Source: Dehalococcoidia bacterium
Lineage (GTDB): Bacteria > Chloroflexota > Dehalococcoidia > UBA1151 > UBA1328
DNA: 8,006 nucleotides
Assembly: GCA_030745955.1 (NCBI GenBank)
Contig: JASLNQ010000093.1
Location: 1 to 8,006, forward strand
Reading direction: 5' to 3'
In this document: piece by piece, positions 6,235-8,006 of the stretch
How the letters are laid out: the number at the start of each line of letters is the position of its first letter
Position numbering within the stretch: the first letter of the stretch is position 1
Notes under the pieces: generated by a model
What the model was told of the DNA's origin: nothing
Seen by the model: the letters and a program-made list of their open reading frames with translations, nothing else
Database searches by the model: none
Program-made: the position numbers and the translations under genes

Positions 6235-6257
6235 CCGCCCGAACCGCCCGAACCGCG
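6235..6257. repeat. Short 9-bp tandem repeat between the UbiA-family and Fe-S genes
   Basis: CCGCCCGAA occurs twice in a row and is followed by a partial third copy (CCGCG). It sits in the 177-bp gap between the two minus-strand genes. I see no clear promoter or terminator in that gap, so whether the two genes share a transcript is open. Confidence 0.5.
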
Positions 6258-6282
6258 AAATAGACCAGCTACGGCCACGTTA

Positions 6283-7284
6283 CTAACTGACGATTCGCGA
6301 CCACATGAGGACTGACGAACCGGTAATCAGCCAGAGGAAGATGTTGATACCCAGCGGCCAGTCCCTGATCAGGATCTCCTCTGGAGCTTCGCCGGCGCTC
6401 TTCTCGTGGATCAGGTAGAGGTAGCGCATGATGCCATAGGCCACGAACGGGATCGTGAGCATCATCGAGTTGTTCGCAGGCACGTTGGCCTCCGTCACAC
6501 CGGTGCTGAATGTATATAGCGTGTAGGCGATCAGGGTCGCCGTGGCAACTACATTCAGCAGGCTGTCGAGGAAGGGAACTGAATACTCGGCGAGAATCGC
6601 CCTTTGCGATGTGGAATTGTCACCCGCGGTAAAAAGCTCACCACGCCGCTTGGCCAGTGCGAGAAACAGGGCACCCAGGGCCGTAACGACGTACAGCCAG
6701 GGTGAAATCGTCAGGTCCAGTTCAATCGTTGCGCCAGCCCGCTCGATCACCGAGCGGTCAATGGCGATCGAACCCGCAACGGCCCTGAAGACGAAGCCCG
6801 CTGCCACGGCCATCACATCGAGCAGCACCACGTTTTTGATCCACAGGCTGTAAGCGACGTTGGTGGCAAGATAGGCCGTGGCGGTGAGCAGCAGCGGAAT
6901 CGAAATCGCCACCGCTCCGATCAACCCGCCGGCGATCATCAGGGTGGCAAGCCCGAGTGCCCAGCCAATCGAGATGGCGCCCGATGCGATCGGGCGTGAC
7001 CGTTTGCGGGGGTGTGCGCGGTCCCTTTTTACGTCGACCGAGTCGTTGATGAAATAGATCGCAGCCGAAAGCAGTATGAAAACACCCAGGGCAGCGAACG
7101 CTCGGCCCACGATCGCGGCCATGCCGGCATAATCGTCACCGCTGTACCAGATGTTTACCGTGAAGAACAGCGGGACGAGTACGATGCCGTTCTTGACGAT
7201 CTGCCCCGGGCGCGATTCCCTGATGATGGCGCCGATGCTCGGTATCCGTGCCGTCTGAATTGTCGCTTCCTGTTCTACCGACAT
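6283..7284 (-). CDS. UbiA-family prenyltransferase, decaprenyl-phosphate phosphoribosyltransferase-like
   Basis: This 333-residue integral membrane protein has the UbiA-superfamily aspartate motif NDSVDVKRD at 80-88, followed by AHPRKRSRPIASG (90-102). Other stretches match the branch that moves phosphoribose from PRPP onto a polyprenyl phosphate: SRPGQIVKN (24-32), VLLDVMAVAAGFVFRAVAG (153-171), SPWLYVVTALGALFLALAKRRGE (194-216) and the C-terminal GEAPEEILIRDWPLG (298-312). Eight or nine transmembrane helices fit the hydrophobic profile. In mycobacteria this step leads to decaprenyl-phosphoryl arabinose for the cell wall; in other phyla the product is less certain and may supply sugar donors for envelope glycans. 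No phosphatase or epimerase partner adjoins. The only plausible start is the ATG at 7284, which has no Shine-Dalgarno but lies 7 nt after a good -10 box. A different UbiA-type substrate is possible. Confidence 0.85.
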   Translation of the reverse strand: MSVEQEATIQTARIPSIGAIIRESRPGQIVKNGIVLVPLFFTVNIWYSGDDYAGMAAIVGRAFAALGVFILLSAAIYFINDSVDVKRDRAHPRKRSRPIASGAISIGWALGLATLMIAGGLIGAVAISIPLLLTATAYLATNVAYSLWIKNVVLLDVMAVAAGFVFRAVAGSIAIDRSVIERAGATIELDLTISPWLYVVTALGALFLALAKRRGELFTAGDNSTSQRAILAEYSVPFLDSLLNVVATATLIAYTLYTFSTGVTEANVPANNSMMLTIPFVAYGIMRYLYLIHEKSAGEAPEEILIRDWPLGINIFLWLITGSSVLMWSRIVS

Positions 7285-7300
7285 ATCGGCGATGATATGT
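7281..7300. promoter_or_regulatory. Dyad over the start codon and -10 box of the UbiA-family gene
   Basis: ACATATC (7281-7287) and GATATGT (7294-7300) are a perfect 7-bp inverted repeat with a 6-bp spacer. The right arm overlaps the proposed -10 box and the left arm contains the ATG, so a bound repressor would block both RNA polymerase and initiation. If transcription instead began further upstream, the same sequence would form a hairpin hiding the start codon. Confidence 0.4.
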
Positions 7301-7321
7301 GTATTCAGAAATCAGGGTCAA
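7292..7321 (-). promoter_or_regulatory. Sigma70-like promoter of the UbiA-family gene, spaced for a leaderless transcript
   Basis: On the minus strand TTGACC (7321-7316, 5 of 6 to consensus) and TATCAT (7297-7292, 5 of 6) are 18 bp apart. Seven nucleotides separate the -10 box from the ATG at 7284, so transcription would begin at or within a base or two of the start codon. This fits the lack of a Shine-Dalgarno. Confidence 0.6.
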
Positions 7322-7352
7322 ATTGGAATCCCGACGCGAATCACCAGTAATT

Positions 7353-8006
7353 ATGGCTGCCAACACGAAAATCAGGCTCGATCAACTCCTCGTCGAGAAG
7401 GGACTCGCGCCTGATATCAAGGAGGCAGCCGCACTCGTGATGGCCGGGAAAGTATCGGTAACCGGGGAACAGAGGTCGCCAACACCCGGTATGCAGGTGC
7501 GACCCGGTACCGCGGTTAAAGTCACACCCGGGAAGCAATTTGTCTCGCGTGGTGGCGAGAAGCTCGCGCTGGCCCTTGTATTGTTCGACCTGCAGGTGAA
7601 AGGGGCAGTCTGCCTCGATGTTGGCGCTTCGACGGGTGGCTTTACCGATTGCCTGCTCCAGCACGGCGCGCGTCGTGTCTACGCGGTCGACACCGGACGG
7701 GGCCAGCTGCATCAACGGCTGCTGAGCGATGAGCGAGTGGTCAGCATGGAGCGCACGAACATCGCCACCGGAATCGACCTTCCCGAGCGGGTCGACCTGG
7801 TCGTTGCCGACGTTTCGTTTACCTCGCTCCGAACTGTTCTACTCCCGGCGTTCGAGCATCTAGCAGGGACCAGCGCCGAGCGCCCTGCCGAAACCGATGC
7901 CGGCTCCTACGCTGCGGGCAACCAGGCGGTAGTCCTTCTAAAACCCCAGTTCGAGGCTGAAAAATCGGAAGTCCCGCGAGGTGGCGTGGTTACCGACCGG
8001 CTCATC
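7353..8006 (+). CDS. tlyA: TlyA-family rRNA 2'-O-methyltransferase (partial, 3' end beyond window)
   Basis: 218 codons are open to the window edge. An S4-like RNA-binding domain occupies about residues 6-60 (IRLDQLLVEKGLAPDIKEAA, then MAGKVSVTG). After the SRGGEKL linker comes a Rossmann methyltransferase domain with the SAM motif DVGASTGGFTD (89-99), the AVDTGRGQL strand (111-119), ERTN (133-136), ADVSFTSL (152-159) and LLKPQFEA (195-202). K70, D153 and K197 match three members of the family's catalytic K-D-K-E tetrad; the Glu would lie past the edge. TlyA enzymes methylate ribose of C1409 in 16S and, in some, C1920 in 23S rRNA, and their loss gives capreomycin resistance in mycobacteria. 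Residues 172-191 form a polar insertion, rich in Ala, Glu and Ser, before the KPQFE strand, where most members are shorter. The gene diverges from the UbiA-family gene across 68 bp. No Shine-Dalgarno precedes the ATG, but similarity begins within seven residues of it. Confidence 0.93.
   Translation, partial: MAANTKIRLDQLLVEKGLAPDIKEAAALVMAGKVSVTGEQRSPTPGMQVRPGTAVKVTPGKQFVSRGGEKLALALVLFDLQVKGAVCLDVGASTGGFTDCLLQHGARRVYAVDTGRGQLHQRLLSDERVVSMERTNIATGIDLPERVDLVVADVSFTSLRTVLLPAFEHLAGTSAERPAETDAGSYAAGNQAVVLLKPQFEAEKSEVPRGGVVTDRLI

Noticed and set aside
7323..7351. Possible tlyA promoter, TTGGAA with AGTAAT 17 bp downstream
   Set aside because: The -10 box would end one base before the ATG, leaving no room for a transcript start upstream of the coding sequence.
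7341..7715. Minus-strand 124-codon reading frame
   Set aside because: It is antisense to the TlyA-family gene, whose S4-like and SAM-binding motifs are unmistakable.

Overview
The window looks like a bacterial chromosome segment of moderately high GC, made of ordinary single-copy genes interrupted by an accessory block. The phylum cannot be fixed from sequence alone. A membrane-bound HdrD-like Fe-S oxidoreductase with a NarI-like domain, a UbiA-family enzyme resembling decaprenyl-phosphate phosphoribosyltransferase, a TlyA-type rRNA methyltransferase and weak or absent Shine-Dalgarno signals would suit Chloroflexota or Actinomycetota. That is an inference with low certainty.

Layout: positions 1-87 may hold the 3' end of a rightward gene, followed by a hairpin. 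Positions 153-1710 on the minus strand carry a compact type II restriction-modification pair: a beta-class DNA methyltransferase (SPPY motif) whose 3' end overlaps the start of a small PD-(D/E)XK-like endonuclease. Positions 1828-1893 hold three 22-bp tandem units that run into one arm of a palindromic intergenic repeat. That arm has been split by a 1,975-bp IS1595-family element (1899-3873) with 23-bp imperfect terminal inverted repeats (20/23) and a direct target repeat. The element encodes its transposase and, convergent and overlapping by 14 nt, a passenger gene for a two-transmembrane protein of unknown function. The rest of the palindrome lies at 3883-3985.

Positions 4015-6105 (minus) encode a 696-residue fusion of a NarI-like membrane domain, two 4Fe-4S motifs and two cysteine-rich CCG domains. 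It is probably a quinone-linked electron-transfer protein of the EtfAB:menaquinone oxidoreductase/FadF type. Positions 6283-7284 (minus) encode the UbiA-family enzyme, preceded by a good sigma70-like promoter placed so that the mRNA may be leaderless. Positions 7353-8006 (plus) encode the first 218 residues of a TlyA-like rRNA 2'-O-methyltransferase that continues beyond the window.

The housekeeping genes on the right do not form an obvious pathway together. The most unusual part is the nested accessory region: a cargo-carrying insertion sequence inside a palindromic repeat, next to a restriction-modification locus.
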